DNA from: Cereibacter azotoformans
GTDB taxonomy: Bacteria; Pseudomonadota; Alphaproteobacteria; Rhodobacterales; Rhodobacteraceae
NCBI GenBank assembly: GCA_017599285.1
Contig: JAGFXX010000001.1
Coordinates: forward strand, 744,001-808,000
DNA length: 64,000 nt
Reading direction: 5' to 3'
How positions within the stretch are numbered: position 1 is the stretch's first letter; each line of letters begins with the position of its first letter. The position numbers were made by a program, and so were the translations under genes. A model generated the notes under the pieces. That model saw only the letters and a program-made list of their open reading frames with translations. It was not told the DNA's origin and ran no database searches. This document shows, piece by piece, positions 28,809 through 38,577 of this stretch.

Positions 28809-31477
28809 GCACGGACCCCCGCACTCCGGATACGGGCGAGCGGGGAGCCGAGGTCCAGGCCATGTTCTCCGAAGTCCGTCCCACGGCCCCCGGCAGCCTC
28901 TTCGAGCGCTGGACCGGGCTTCTTCTCATCCTCGCGGTGGGCGTGTCGGCGCTGATCGGGGCCGTCTTCATCTTCTCGGACATCGACCGCCAGCTCGAAG
29001 CGAACCGCGTCGCCCATCTCGACAATCGGACATGGGTGCTCGCGCAGTTCGAGGTGGATGTGCTGAACTTCGTCTCGGCGGTGCAGCTGGCGGCCTACCG
29101 ATCGGGGGATCCGTCGCGGCTCGAGGCTGTCCGGCAGAAGTTCGACATCCTTTACAGCCGCGTGGAGATCGTCCGGGGGTCGGAGCCCGGAACGATCGAC
29201 GTGCTCGAGGCGGATGTCCTGCCGATCTTCTCCGGGCCCGACGGTTTCTTCGCCCGCTGGATCCCCGTGATCGACGGGCCCAACGCGCAGTTGCGCGATG
29301 CCCTGCCGCAGCTGATCGTCGATCTCGAGGCCGTGAGCGGGATCGTCCGGTCGGGCGTGGTCGAGTCGCTGGCCGATGTCATGCAGATCTCGGACGAGCG
29401 GCGATCGGTCCTGCGCAGTTCGTTGCAGACCTTCGCCTTGGCCTCGCTCGGGCTGCTCGCCCTGATGGGGGTGCTGATCGTGATCGTCATCGTGCAGAGC
29501 AACGCGCGTCGGCGCCGGGGCGTCCTGCTCGAGCGGTCGGTCCACAACCTGCGTGCCACGATCGAGTCGTCCCTCGATGCGGTGGTCGTGCTCGATCACA
29601 TGGGGCGGGTCGTCGAATGCAATCGGGCGGCGCTCGACATGTTCCGCTGGTCGGCCGAAGCCGCGCAGGGCGCGAACTTCGTGGAATATATCCGCACCGA
29701 CGATGCCGACAGCCTGCTGCGTCCGCAGCCGCGCGCCGAGGACGAACCTGACCCCGGCCTTTCCGGGCGCGACGGGCGCATCACCATGATGGCGCAGCGC
29801 ACCGACGGCACGACCTTTCCGGTCGAGGTCTCGGTGGCCGAGGCCCAGGGCGCCTCGCAGGATCCGTTCTTCATCGCCTTCATCCGCGACATCTCGGAGC
29901 GTCTCGAGCGCGAGGAGAGCCTGAAGAAGGCCCGCAACGACGCGCTCAAGGGCGAGGAGGCGAAGTCGCGCTTCCTGGCCGTGATGAGCCACGAGATGCG
30001 CACGCCCCTCAACGGCCTCATGGCCGCGTCGGACCTTCTGCAAAGCTCGACCGACCTGACCGAGCGGCAACGCTGGCTCACCGACATCGTGATCGGTTGC
30101 GGGTCGGCGGCGCTCGATCAGGTGAACAACGTGCTCGAACTGACACGTCTCTCCGATCGCGACGGGGCGAGCTACGCGCGCTCGGTCTTCTCGCCGGCCG
30201 AGGTCATCGAGGGCCTGATCCGGCAGAACCAGCCGCAGGCGGACAAGCGCGGCAACAAGCTGTGGTTCGCGCCCCCCAAGGGAGAGGTGCCTCTCATCCT
30301 GGCGCAGCGCCACCTCTTCCTGCGGGTGATGTACAACCTGATCGGCAATGCCATCAAGTTCACGGACCACGGCAAGGTCTCGGTCGAGCTTCTGTGGCGC
30401 GCGGGGACCCGGCCGGGCACCCTCGATCTCTGCATCCATGTCAACGACACCGGCATCGGCATCGCCGAAGAGCATCTCGATACGATCTTCCGGAACTTCG
30501 AGACGCTCGATTCCTCCTACGGCCGCATCCGCGAGGGAACGGGTCTGGGCCTGGGGATCGCGAAACTGGCCAGCGAGACGATGGGCGGCGCCATCACCGT
30601 CCAGAGCAAGCTGGGGCTGGGCTCGGTCTTCACCCTCCGGGTGACGGTGCCGCTCGCCGAGGCGAGCGACCTGTCCGCCGAGGAGTTCGCCGACGAGGCC
30701 CCGCCGGCGGACGATGTTCGCCGTTCGATCCTCGTGGTGGAGGACAATGCGATCAACCGTCAGCTTCTGGCCGAGATCCTGCGGATGGCGGGCCATGAGG
30801 TGACGCTGGCCGAAGACGGCGCCGAGGCAATCGAGGCGGCGGCCGTGCGGCGCTTCGACCTGATCCTGATGGATGTGTCGATGCCGCGGGTGGATGGTCT
30901 CGAGGCGACACGGATGATCCGGCAGGGCGGCCCGTGCGCCACGACGCCCATCGTGGGCGCGACGGCCCATGCCGATCCCGACCGGGTGCCGGAGTTCCTT
31001 GGCGCCGGGATGAACGACGTCCTGGTGAAGCCGATCACGCGCAGCGCCCTGTTCCGCGCGGTCCGGCAGTTCGCCGGGTGCGGGCAGGCCGCCGAGGAGA
31101 CGGAGGCGGCCACGCCCGAACCCGCGCCCGCCGAAGGACTTCCCCTGATCGACAGCGAGCTTCGGGCCGATCTGGAGGGCAATCTCGGGCCCGACTACAT
31201 TGCAGGCATGATCAACCGCGTCCTGACGGAGGCCGGCGCGGCGCTGCCCGAAATGCGGCGCCTGCACGAGGCGGGCGACCACCATGCCGCGGCCCGGCTG
31301 GCGCATCGCACCGCGGGCGCTGCGGCGGCCGTGGGGCTGGTGGCCCTGCATCGCACGCTGTCCGGCTACGAGACCGCGGCCGATGCGTCCGACTCCGATG
31401 CGGCCGGGCGCGCCCTCGAGAGCCTGCCCGTCACGATCGAGCGCACGGCTGCGGCGATCCAGCCTGACGCCGCCTGA
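28805..31477 (+). CDS. Hybrid sensor histidine kinase (PAS-HisKA-HATPase-REC-Hpt)
   Basis: An 890-aa membrane sensor. Helices at about 38-58 and 209-231 enclose a 150-residue periplasmic domain that I do not recognise. Then follow a PAS domain (about 245-370), HisKA with His396 in MSHEMRTP, and an HATPase with NAIKF, DTGIGI and GTGLGLGIAK. A receiver has Asp690 in LMDVSMP, and a C-terminal Hpt domain has His834 in ARLAHRTAG. All phosphorelay residues are present. The start overlaps the stop of the secreted protein gene, and the LuxR-type regulator lies divergently, so a local relay ending at that regulator is plausible. Confidence 0.88.
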   Translation: MSTDPRTPDTGERGAEVQAMFSEVRPTAPGSLFERWTGLLLILAVGVSALIGAVFIFSDIDRQLEANRVAHLDNRTWVLAQFEVDVLNFVSAVQLAAYRSGDPSRLEAVRQKFDILYSRVEIVRGSEPGTIDVLEADVLPIFSGPDGFFARWIPVIDGPNAQLRDALPQLIVDLEAVSGIVRSGVVESLADVMQISDERRSVLRSSLQTFALASLGLLALMGVLIVIVIVQSNARRRRGVLLERSVHNLRATIESSLDAVVVLDHMGRVVECNRAALDMFRWSAEAAQGANFVEYIRTDDADSLLRPQPRAEDEPDPGLSGRDGRITMMAQRTDGTTFPVEVSVAEAQGASQDPFFIAFIRDISERLEREESLKKARNDALKGEEAKSRFLAVMSHEMRTPLNGLMAASDLLQSSTDLTERQRWLTDIVIGCGSAALDQVNNVLELTRLSDRDGASYARSVFSPAEVIEGLIRQNQPQADKRGNKLWFAPPKGEVPLILAQRHLFLRVMYNLIGNAIKFTDHGKVSVELLWRAGTRPGTLDLCIHVNDTGIGIAEEHLDTIFRNFETLDSSYGRIREGTGLGLGIAKLASETMGGAITVQSKLGLGSVFTLRVTVPLAEASDLSAEEFADEAPPADDVRRSILVVEDNAINRQLLAEILRMAGHEVTLAEDGAEAIEAAAVRRFDLILMDVSMPRVDGLEATRMIRQGGPCATTPIVGATAHADPDRVPEFLGAGMNDVLVKPITRSALFRAVRQFAGCGQAAEETEAATPEPAPAEGLPLIDSELRADLEGNLGPDYIAGMINRVLTEAGAALPEMRRLHEAGDHHAAARLAHRTAGAAAAVGLVALHRTLSGYETAADASDSDAAGRALESLPVTIERTAAAIQPDAA

Positions 31478-31500
31478 TCCCGCCGATCCCGGCGCCGCGG

Positions 31501-32310
31501 TCAGTCCTTGGCCTCGGGCGGGGCTTCTTCCGCGGCCTTCTTGCGCGGGTTCCGGCGCGGCGAGCGTCGGCTGCGCGGTTTCTTGGCAGGTGCCGGCTCC
31601 GAAGCCACCACGGGCGGGGCGGAGGTCTCGGCGGGCTCGGCCGCAGGCTCTTCGACCGGGTCCGCATCGCCGAACGCAGCCAGCGCGGCGAAGGCCTGAT
31701 CCATGTCCGGGATCGGGGCTGCGGTCGCGTCGGCCTGAACCTCCGCGGCCGGGGCCTCCTCTTCCTCCAGCTCTTCGGCAATGCCCGCCATCAGCAGACG
31801 CGCCGCATCCTCGAGCTTGACCGAGAGCGAGGCGCCCTTGGGGAAGCTGGCCGGGCCGCGCGGGCCATCCTCGGTCAGGCGGATGCGCGTCCAGCCCTCC
31901 GCAGGCGCGTCCGGTTCGGGGTCGGGCTCCGGTTCGGGCGCCGGTATCGGGGCCTCCTCCTCGTCTTCCTCGGGCTCGTCGAACAGGGACATCATCGCCG
32001 CCAGATCCAGTTGCGGAATGACCACGGGTTTCGGCGGCGGCGGAACGGGCGTTTCCTCGACGACGGGCTCGGGCTCGGGGGCGGGCGGTTCGGGTTCGGG
32101 CGGTGGCAGCGCGAAGGCCGGCCCGTCCCGCAGGAGCGCCACCCGTGCCGCCAGCAGCGCACGGCGGGCCGGACCGGGGGGCGTTCCCGCATGCAGTTCC
32201 TCGAGCCGCGCCAGTCCCTGCGCCCGGCCGAGCGGCTCCATGAGGGCCAGGATCTCGCGCGCGGCGGCGTCGAGCAGCGGGTGGCGGGCAAGGGCAGGCG
32301 GAGTGCGCAT
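31501..32310 (-). CDS. Pro/Glu-rich protein of unknown function
   Basis: I do not recognise this 269-aa protein. The N-terminal 65 residues are predicted helical and Leu/Ala-rich. A middle region (about 70-150) is dominated by Pro-Glu repeats ([22 protein letters not shown]). A short ordered stretch [35 protein letters not shown] follows, then a tail that turns strongly basic ([16 protein letters not shown]). There is no signal or helix for the membrane. The start ATG 32310 has AGGAG upstream. It is divergent from flgB and close to a sigma-54 promoter that points away from it; a flagellar role is possible but unsupported. Confidence 0.65.
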   Translation of the reverse strand: MRTPPALARHPLLDAAAREILALMEPLGRAQGLARLEELHAGTPPGPARRALLAARVALLRDGPAFALPPPEPEPPAPEPEPVVEETPVPPPPKPVVIPQLDLAAMMSLFDEPEEDEEEAPIPAPEPEPDPEPDAPAEGWTRIRLTEDGPRGPASFPKGASLSVKLEDAARLLMAGIAEELEEEEAPAAEVQADATAAPIPDMDQAFAALAAFGDADPVEEPAAEPAETSAPPVVASEPAPAKKPRSRRSPRRNPRKKAAEEAPPEAKD

Positions 32311-32336
32311 CGCATTCTCCTCGCGAGGGCGGCATC

Positions 32337-32352
32337 TGGCATCCTCCTTGCA
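32337..32352 (+). promoter_or_regulatory. Sigma-54 promoter of flgBCDEF
   Basis: TGGCAT-CCTCC-TTGCA matches the -24/-12 consensus TGGCAC-N5-TTGCA with one change. The predicted start near 32363 gives a 36-nt leader to flgB. RpoN2 with FleQ/FleT is the expected holoenzyme and activator. Confidence 0.85.
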
Positions 32353-32398
32353 AGTCCCGGTCCAGATGCCGCGTTGGCGGCGGGCGACGGAGGATCGG

Positions 32399-32791
32399 AT
32401 GTCAGTGTCGGGGTTCCGCGATCATATCGGGCTTCATGCCGAGGCGCTGGTGCTGCGTGAGACGCGCAACAACCTGCTGACCTCGAACATCGCGAATGCG
32501 GCGACCCCGCATTACAAGGCGCGCGACATCGACTTCACGGCCGAGCTGGCCCGCGCGACCGGAGGCGGCGCGCTGCGCACCACCGAGGCGCGCCACATGG
32601 CGGTGGGTGGTCCCGCCGCCACCGGCAAGGCGCTCTACCGCGAGCCGGTCACGCCCTCGCTGGACGGCAACACGGTCGAGATGGCCGTGGAGCAGATGGA
32701 ATTTTCCGAGAACACCCTGCGCTATCAGACCAGCCTCGCGCTGCTGAACCGGCGCATTTCTGGCCTGATGACGGCGATCAAGGGGGAATGA
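32399..32791 (+). CDS. flgB: Flagellar basal-body rod protein FlgB
   Basis: FlgB is a proximal rod subunit of the flagellar basal body, secreted through the flagellar export apparatus. The 130-aa protein has the rod-family N-terminal stretch [28 protein letters not shown] and the C-terminal helix [26 protein letters not shown]. It starts at ATG 32399 after GGAGGATC, about 36 nt downstream of the predicted sigma-54 start. It ends overlapping flgC. It is the first gene of flgBCDEF. Confidence 0.95.
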   Translation: MSVSGFRDHIGLHAEALVLRETRNNLLTSNIANAATPHYKARDIDFTAELARATGGGALRTTEARHMAVGGPAATGKALYREPVTPSLDGNTVEMAVEQMEFSENTLRYQTSLALLNRRISGLMTAIKGE

Positions 32792-33207
32792 TGAGCGGCA
32801 TCAACAACATCTTCGATGTCGGCGCCCGGGCACTCTCGGCCCAGATGGTGCGGATGAACACGGTGGCGAGCAACCTGGCCAACGCGGGCACGGTCTCGGA
32901 CACGGCCGAGACGGCCTTCCGCCCGCTGCGGCCGGTGTTCGAGACGACCTACGCCGATGCGGTGGGCAAGAGCGGCCTCTCGACCACGGATGTGGCGGCG
33001 GTGGTCAGCCTCGACCGCGAGCCGGCCCGGACCTACCGGCCCGACCATCCGCAGGCCGATGCCGAGGGCTATGTCTGGGAGGCCCCGGTCTCGGTCGACG
33101 AGGAGATGGTCGAGATGATGGAGGCCAGCCGCCAGTATCAGAACACGCTCGAGGCCGTCTCGACGCTGCGCTCGCTGATGGCCCGCACCGCCAGCATGGG
33201 ACAGTGA
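32788..33207 (+). CDS. flgC: Flagellar basal-body rod protein FlgC
   Basis: FlgC is a second proximal rod subunit. The 139-aa protein has the rod/hook N-terminal motif [21 protein letters not shown] and the C-terminal signature [25 protein letters not shown]. Two adjacent ATGs (32788 and 32791) can serve as start. The first overlaps the flgB stop as ATGA; the second has the better spacing from AAGGGGG. The difference is one residue. flgD follows after 1 bp. Confidence 0.95.
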   Translation: MMSGINNIFDVGARALSAQMVRMNTVASNLANAGTVSDTAETAFRPLRPVFETTYADAVGKSGLSTTDVAAVVSLDREPARTYRPDHPQADAEGYVWEAPVSVDEEMVEMMEASRQYQNTLEAVSTLRSLMARTASMGQ

Positions 33208-33208
33208 C

Positions 33209-33886
33209 ATGACCACCACGACGCCGGTTGACCGCTCTTACGCCGCCGGGCTTGCGATGAAGACGGCGACGCAGGCCAAGGGCAGCTCGAACCTGGGGCA
33301 GGAGGATTTCCTCAAGCTCCTGACGACGCAGCTTCAGAACCAGGACCCGTTCCAGCCGATGGAGAACGGCGAGTTCCTCGCCCAGATGGCGCAGTTCTCG
33401 ACCGTCTCGGGGATCGAGCAGCTGAACGGCACGCTCAGCGGCATCGGCGAGGGGCTCGGTTCGTTCCGCACCGCCACCGCCGCGTCGCTGATCGGGCGCA
33501 GCGTGCTGGTCCCCGGCACGCTGGCGCGCGCGGACGAGGCGGGCGGCGTCCATGGCGCGGCCACGCTCACCGATCCGGCCGAAGCGGTTGTCGTCACCTA
33601 TTCCCACAGCGTCACCGGCCAGCTTCTGCACAGCCAGACCCTCGGGCCGCAGAAGGCGGGGCAGGTGAACTTTGGCTGGGACGAAGTGCCCGCCTCGCTC
33701 GTCTCGTCGCGCGTGCCGCTGCGCGTCAGTGTCTCGGCCGCCAATGCCGATGGCTCCGTGCCGCTCGCGCCCTCGGTCTATGCCCGTGTCCTGTCGGTCG
33801 GTTCCACGACCGATGGTCGGGGCACGCTGCTCGAGGTCGAGGACCAGGGCCGCGTCCCCGCCGAGTCCGTCACGTCCTTCCGCTGA
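33209..33886 (+). CDS. flgD: Flagellar hook-cap (hook assembly) protein FlgD
   Basis: FlgD forms the scaffold cap under which hook subunits polymerise and is later replaced by FlgK. The 225-aa protein has the conserved N-terminal LGQEDFLKLLTTQLQNQDPFQPMENGEFLAQMAQFSTVSGIEQLN. A beta-rich FlgD Ig-like/Tudor region with the usual TYSHSVTGQ loop follows. The length is typical. It sits between flgC and flgE in the flgBCDEF operon. Confidence 0.95.
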   Translation: MTTTTPVDRSYAAGLAMKTATQAKGSSNLGQEDFLKLLTTQLQNQDPFQPMENGEFLAQMAQFSTVSGIEQLNGTLSGIGEGLGSFRTATAASLIGRSVLVPGTLARADEAGGVHGAATLTDPAEAVVVTYSHSVTGQLLHSQTLGPQKAGQVNFGWDEVPASLVSSRVPLRVSVSAANADGSVPLAPSVYARVLSVGSTTDGRGTLLEVEDQGRVPAESVTSFR

Positions 33887-33911
33887 TCCCGCCCCCAAAG
33901 GAGCCCTTTCC

Positions 33912-35183
33912 ATGTCGATCAACACCGCCCTTTCGGGTCTCTCCGCCGCCCAGCACGATATTGCCGCCACCTCGCACAACATCGCGAACGTGGGCACCAT
34001 CGGCTTCCGCGGCAGCCGCGCCGAATTTGCCGATGTGTTCAACTCGTCGCCCTACAGCATCGCCCGGACGGCGGTGGGATCGGGCGTGCAGACCCTGCGC
34101 ACCGCGATGCAGTTCAGCCAGGGCTCGGTCGTGGCCACGGGCAACACGCTCGACCTCGCCATCGAGGGGCAGGGCTTCTTTGCCACCGAGCCCGCCGTGG
34201 GCCCGAACTCGGCCAAGCCCGAGCCGATCTACACGCGCGCGGGCGCCTTCGGGCTGAACGACAAGGGCGTTGCGGTCAACGCCTCGGGGCAGAAGCTGCT
34301 CGCCTGGCCCGTGAGCGTCGAGGGCGACGCGCTGAGCCAGGTGCCGGGCACCGCCGTGCCCCTCACCATCCCGCTCACGATGGGCTCGCCGGTCGGCACC
34401 AAGGCCGTCAGGATGACGGTGGACCTGCCGACGGATGACGCCATGCTGGGCCAGCAGGCGGCGGTGCCTCCGGCTGCGGCCTTCGACGCGGCCGACCCCA
34501 CCACCTATGCCGCCGTCACGGCGATCCCGGTCTTCGATGCGAAGGGCAATGCGGTCGAGGCGGCGGCCTATTTCATCAAGACCGAGAACCCCGCGGCGGG
34601 CAGCCCGGACACGGGCTGGGCGGTGCGGCTCGTCGTCGCCGGCGAGACGCTGACGCCGGCCGAGGGCGATCTCGCCTTTGACGCGACCGGCGCGCTGGCC
34701 GGGGGCACCGGCAGCCTCAGCTTCACCACCGGCATCGGCACGCCCTACACGCTCGATCTGACCGGCACCGCGCTGACCAACCGCGGCTTCGAGGTCAACA
34801 CCGTCAACCAGGACGGCAAGAGCGCGGCCGCGCTGACCAGCCTCGAGGTGGATGCCAGCGGCACGGTCTGGGCGGCCTACGGCGCCGGCGACTCCGTCGC
34901 CATGGGGCAGGTGGTGCTGGTGACCTTCGCCAACCCGCAGGCGCTGCGCCAGCTCGGCGCCTCGGGCTTCGCGGCCACCGCCGATTCCGGCCAGCCCGTC
35001 GCGGGCACGGCGGGCGACTCGGGCTTCGGGATCATCCGGGCCGGCGCGCTCGAACATGCCAACGTCGATCTGACCGAGGAACTCGTCCATCTGATCACCG
35101 CGCAGCGCAACTACCAGGCCTCGGCCAAGGCGATGGAGACCTCGAACTCGCTGATGCAGACGATCATGAACATCCGCAGCTGA
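33912..35183 (+). CDS. flgE: Flagellar hook protein FlgE
   Basis: FlgE polymerises into the flagellar hook. The 423-aa protein has the flagellar N-terminal motif ALSGLSAAQHDIAATSHNIANVGTIGFRGSRAEFADVF, the hook segment TGNTLDLAIEGQGFF, and the C-terminal SNVxL-like NVDLTEELVHLITAQRNYQASAKAMETSNSLMQTI. The length is close to the 400-aa family form. I start it at ATG 33912 after AAAGGAG; the open frame upstream overlaps flgD and is spurious. Confidence 0.95.
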   Translation: MSINTALSGLSAAQHDIAATSHNIANVGTIGFRGSRAEFADVFNSSPYSIARTAVGSGVQTLRTAMQFSQGSVVATGNTLDLAIEGQGFFATEPAVGPNSAKPEPIYTRAGAFGLNDKGVAVNASGQKLLAWPVSVEGDALSQVPGTAVPLTIPLTMGSPVGTKAVRMTVDLPTDDAMLGQQAAVPPAAAFDAADPTTYAAVTAIPVFDAKGNAVEAAAYFIKTENPAAGSPDTGWAVRLVVAGETLTPAEGDLAFDATGALAGGTGSLSFTTGIGTPYTLDLTGTALTNRGFEVNTVNQDGKSAAALTSLEVDASGTVWAAYGAGDSVAMGQVVLVTFANPQALRQLGASGFAATADSGQPVAGTAGDSGFGIIRAGALEHANVDLTEELVHLITAQRNYQASAKAMETSNSLMQTIMNIRS

Positions 35184-35191
35184 GGCGGATC

Positions 35192-35947
35192 ATGGACCGG
35201 CTGATCCACACCGCCCTGAACTCGCTGGCGAATCTGCGCGACACGCGGGTGATCCAGGCGCAGAACCTCGCGAACCAGACCGTGCCGGGCTTCCGGCGCG
35301 ACCTGACGAACGAGGGCGACCCGCGCTTTCTCAAGGCGATGGAGACGGCGTCGGCCCGTGCCTTCCAGACCGAGCGGGGTCCGCATCTCTTCTCGAGCGC
35401 GCCGGGCCTTCTCAACCAGACGGGCGAGCCGATGGACGTGGCCATCGCCGAGGAAGGCTGGTTCTTCGTCCAGCCCGAGGGCGGCGAGCCCGCCCTGTCG
35501 CGCCGGGGCGACCTGCGGCTCACGGCCGAGGGGCAGCTCGTGAACGGCGCGGGCGAGGCGATGCTCGATCAGGCGATGCAGCCGATCGAGCTGCCGGCCG
35601 TCCGCTCGCTCGTGATCGACGAGGTGGGCCGCATCCTCTACGAGCCGATGGACGGTGCCCCGGGCGAGGAGGTCGAGGGCCCGGTCATCGCCACGGTGAT
35701 CCCCGAGGGCGTGGCGCTGCGCAAGGATGCCGACGGGCAGATCCGGGCGGGGGACGAGCCGCTGCCCGCGCCCGATCAGCGCGCCCGCATCCTTCAAGGC
35801 GTGCTCGAAGGCTCGAACGTCAACACGATGGAAGAGCTGGTCTCGTCCATCGAACTCCAGCGCACGTTCGAGCTGAACCTTCGCATGATCTCGGCCGCCA
35901 AGGAACTGGACGAGAGCGGCGCGCGTCTGTTGCGCCCGCCGGAGTAG
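35192..35947 (+). CDS. flgF: Flagellar basal-body rod protein FlgF
   Basis: FlgF is a proximal rod protein linking to FlgG. The 251-aa protein has a slightly diverged N-terminal rod motif (ALNSLANLRDTRVIQAQNLANQTVPGFRRDL), a central TGEPMDVAIAEEGWFFVQ region, and the C-terminal GSNVNTMEELVSSIELQRTFELNLRMI. It ends the flgBCDEF group: a new sigma-54 promoter begins 5 bp after its stop codon. Confidence 0.93.
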   Translation: MDRLIHTALNSLANLRDTRVIQAQNLANQTVPGFRRDLTNEGDPRFLKAMETASARAFQTERGPHLFSSAPGLLNQTGEPMDVAIAEEGWFFVQPEGGEPALSRRGDLRLTAEGQLVNGAGEAMLDQAMQPIELPAVRSLVIDEVGRILYEPMDGAPGEEVEGPVIATVIPEGVALRKDADGQIRAGDEPLPAPDQRARILQGVLEGSNVNTMEELVSSIELQRTFELNLRMISAAKELDESGARLLRPPE

Positions 35948-35951
35948 GGCG

Positions 35952-35967
35952 TGGCACGGGGCTTGCA
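35952..35967 (+). promoter_or_regulatory. Sigma-54 promoter of flgG operon
   Basis: TGGCAC-GGGGC-TTGCA is a perfect -24/-12 match. Predicted start is near 35978, 23 nt before the flgG ATG, with AAGGAG inside the leader. Confidence 0.92.
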
Positions 35968-36000
35968 GCAGGCCGGACGTAGCGCCTGAAGGAGCCCCGA

Positions 36001-36789
36001 ATGTCCACGAACGCGATGCATGTCGCCAAGACCGGCCTGAACGCCCAGCAGACCCGGATGCAGGTGATCTCGAACAACCTCGCCAACGTCAACACCACGG
36101 GGTTCAAGCGCGACCGCGCCAATTTCGAGAGCCTGCTCTACCAGACCTGGAAGCCGGGCGGTGCCCAGACCTCCGAGGCGACCGCCATGACCTCGCCCTC
36201 GGCAGTGGGGACGGGGGTCCGGGTGGTCTCGACCGAAAAGCTCTACACCCAGGGCTCGCTCGCCAACACCGACAACGCGCTCGATCTCGCCATCGACGGG
36301 CCGGGCTTCTTTCAGGTCCTGCTGCCCGACGGCCGCATGGGCTACACCCGCAACGGCACCTTCTCGCAGAACGCCGAGGGCACGATCACCACGCCTTCGG
36401 GCTATGTCGTCCAGCCCGAGATCCAGATCCCCGAGGGCGCCGTGTCGGTCACGATCTCGGCCGACGGGATCGTGTCCGTCCTGATGCCCGACGAGACCGA
36501 GGCGCAGGAGGTGGGGCAGATCACCATCGCCACCTTCGCCAACCCCCGCGGCCTTCAGCCGGTGGGCGAGACCTTCGCGGTCGAGACCGCGGCCTCGGGC
36601 GAGGCCGCCATCGGCAACCCGGTCGAGCCCGGCTTCGGCAAGCTCGTGCAGGGCGCGCTCGAATCCTCGAACGTCAACGTGGTGCAGGAGCTGGTGGACA
36701 TGATCGAGACCCAGCGCGCCTACGAGGTCAATTCCAAGTCCATCTCGGCCTCCGACGAGATGATGCAATTCCTTGCCAACAAGCTCTGA
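36001..36789 (+). CDS. flgG: Flagellar distal rod protein FlgG
   Basis: FlgG builds the distal rod that passes through the P and L rings. The 262-aa protein has the near-universal rod motif AKTGLNAQQTRMQVISNNLANVNTTGFKRDRANFESLLYQ, then NALDLAIDGPGFFQV and ESSNVNVVQELVDMIETQRAYEVNSKSISASDEMM. Its length matches the 260-aa norm. It starts at ATG 36001 after AAGGAG, downstream of its own sigma-54 promoter. Confidence 0.96.
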   Translation: MSTNAMHVAKTGLNAQQTRMQVISNNLANVNTTGFKRDRANFESLLYQTWKPGGAQTSEATAMTSPSAVGTGVRVVSTEKLYTQGSLANTDNALDLAIDGPGFFQVLLPDGRMGYTRNGTFSQNAEGTITTPSGYVVQPEIQIPEGAVSVTISADGIVSVLMPDETEAQEVGQITIATFANPRGLQPVGETFAVETAASGEAAIGNPVEPGFGKLVQGALESSNVNVVQELVDMIETQRAYEVNSKSISASDEMMQFLANKL

Positions 36790-36796
36790 GGCGCCG

Positions 36797-37465
36797 ATGT
36801 CCCGCCGCATGTCCCTGTCCGCGCTGGCCCTGCTGCTCGCGCCCGCCGCCTGCTCGACCTATGTCGAGGACCGCGCCTCCGAAGCCTGGGCGCCCGTCTA
36901 TCCGGTCGAGGAGCCCGCGCGCCTCGACAGCCTGCCCACGGGCGGGATCTACAGCGCCAGCGCCCGCGGCCTCTTCGTGTCGGACCGGCGCGCGGCGCGG
37001 GTGGGCGACATCGTGACCATCGACTTCGCCGAGAAGTTCTCGGCCTCCAAGTCGCAGACCGCCACCGGGTCGCGCAGCAACGACTATGCGCTCGACCTGC
37101 CGGACGCGCTCACGCTCGGGCTGGACGACGGGGCGCTCGACAATTCCACCAGCCAGAGCTTTGCCGGGCGGGGCGCCGCGTCCCAGTCCAACTCGCTGCG
37201 CGGGCGGATGTCGGTGTCGGTGACGCGCGTGCTGCCGGGCGGCAACCTCGAGATCATGGGCCAGAAGCTGCTCACGCTGAACAACGGCAACGAATATGTC
37301 CGGCTGAAGGGCGTGGTCCGTCCCGAGGATATCGGCCCCGACAACGTGGTCAGTTCGGACCGGATCGCGCACGCCGAGATCAAGTATGTCGGCGCGGGCG
37401 ACACCGCCGACACGGCCAAGCCCGGCTGGCTGCGGCGCGGCCTTGCCGTGGTCTCGCCGCTGTGA
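36797..37465 (+). CDS. flgH: Flagellar L-ring protein FlgH
   Basis: FlgH is the outer-membrane L-ring lipoprotein of the flagellar bushing. The 222-aa protein has a lipoprotein-type signal ending in LAPAAC with Cys19 as the lipidated residue, although Pro at -3 is not ideal for signal peptidase II. The mature part has [18 protein letters not shown] and [26 protein letters not shown], typical of FlgH. I start it at ATG 36797; the upstream in-frame extension overlaps flgG. Its stop overlaps the flgI GTG. Confidence 0.93.
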   Translation: MSRRMSLSALALLLAPAACSTYVEDRASEAWAPVYPVEEPARLDSLPTGGIYSASARGLFVSDRRAARVGDIVTIDFAEKFSASKSQTATGSRSNDYALDLPDALTLGLDDGALDNSTSQSFAGRGAASQSNSLRGRMSVSVTRVLPGGNLEIMGQKLLTLNNGNEYVRLKGVVRPEDIGPDNVVSSDRIAHAEIKYVGAGDTADTAKPGWLRRGLAVVSPL

Positions 37466-38577
37466 GGGGCGCGCTGATCCTGGCGGTGCTGATGGCGCTG
37501 GCCCCCCCCGCATGGGCTGACCGACTGAAGGATCTGACCAGCGTGGCGGGCGTGCGGGCGAACCCGCTGGTGGGCTATGGCGTCGTGGTGGGCCTTTCGG
37601 GGACGGGCGACGGCAATTCGCAGCTCACGCAGCAGTCGATGCAGTCGCTGATCTCGCGCCTCGGCCTCTCGGTCGAGACGGGCGATCTCAAGGCCAAGAA
37701 CGCGGCGGCGGTGATGGTGACGGCCGATCTGCCGCCCTTCCTCAAGATCGGCCAGACGCTGGATGTCACGGTCTCCACCGTGGGGCAGGCCAAGTCGCTC
37801 AAGGGCGGCACGCTGCTGATGACGCCGCTCATGGGCGCGGATGGCGAGGTCTATGCCATCGCGCAGGGCAATCTCGTGGTCGGCGGGCTTGGCGTCGAGG
37901 GCCGGGACGGCTCGTCGCTGACCGTCAACATTCCGACGGTGGGCCGCGTGCCCCGCGGCGGCATAGTCGAGCGCATGGTCGAGACGCCGTTCCTCGAGAC
38001 CGATCACCTGATCCTGAACCTCAACCGCGGCGACTTCTCGACCGCGGCGGCGGTGGCCGAGGGCGTGAACCGCACCTTTGGCCCGGATGTGGCGGTGGCG
38101 CTTGACGGCACCTCGATCCGGGTCCGCGCGCCGGCCGATCCCGCGCAGCGCGTGACCTTCATGAGCCTGCTCGAGAATGTCGAGATCGACCCCGCCCCCC
38201 CGGTGGCGAAGGTGGTGGTCAATGCGCGCACCGGAACGGTCGTGATCGGCGGCACGGTGAAGGTGACGCCCGCCGCCGTCACCCACGGCTCGCTGACCGT
38301 CCGCGTGACCGAGGATCAGCGCGTCTCGCAGGGGGCCAGCGTGGTCGTGGGCAACAACGCAACGGTCGTGGCGCCGGGCGAGCCGGTGATCACCCCCGAC
38401 AGCGGCATCGACGTGACCGAGGAACCGGCGCGCGCCTTTGTCTTCGATCCCGGCGTGTCGCTCAGCTCGCTCGTCGATGCGATCAACGCCGTGGGGGCGA
38501 GCCCCTCGGATCTGGTGGCGATCCTCGAGGCGCTGCGGGAAGCGGGCGCGCTGCGTGCCGAGCTGGTGGTGATCTGA
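37462..38577 (+). CDS. flgI: Flagellar P-ring protein FlgI
   Basis: FlgI forms the periplasmic P ring around the rod. The 371-aa protein begins at GTG 37462 with a cleavable Sec signal ([14 protein letters not shown]). It contains [31 protein letters not shown], the family signature, and [16 protein letters not shown]. The GTG overlaps the flgH TGA by 4 nt, and the flgI stop abuts the flgJ start (TGATGG), so H, I and J are tightly coupled. Confidence 0.95.
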   Translation: MRGALILAVLMALAPPAWADRLKDLTSVAGVRANPLVGYGVVVGLSGTGDGNSQLTQQSMQSLISRLGLSVETGDLKAKNAAAVMVTADLPPFLKIGQTLDVTVSTVGQAKSLKGGTLLMTPLMGADGEVYAIAQGNLVVGGLGVEGRDGSSLTVNIPTVGRVPRGGIVERMVETPFLETDHLILNLNRGDFSTAAAVAEGVNRTFGPDVAVALDGTSIRVRAPADPAQRVTFMSLLENVEIDPAPPVAKVVVNARTGTVVIGGTVKVTPAAVTHGSLTVRVTEDQRVSQGASVVVGNNATVVAPGEPVITPDSGIDVTEEPARAFVFDPGVSLSSLVDAINAVGASPSDLVAILEALREAGALRAELVVI

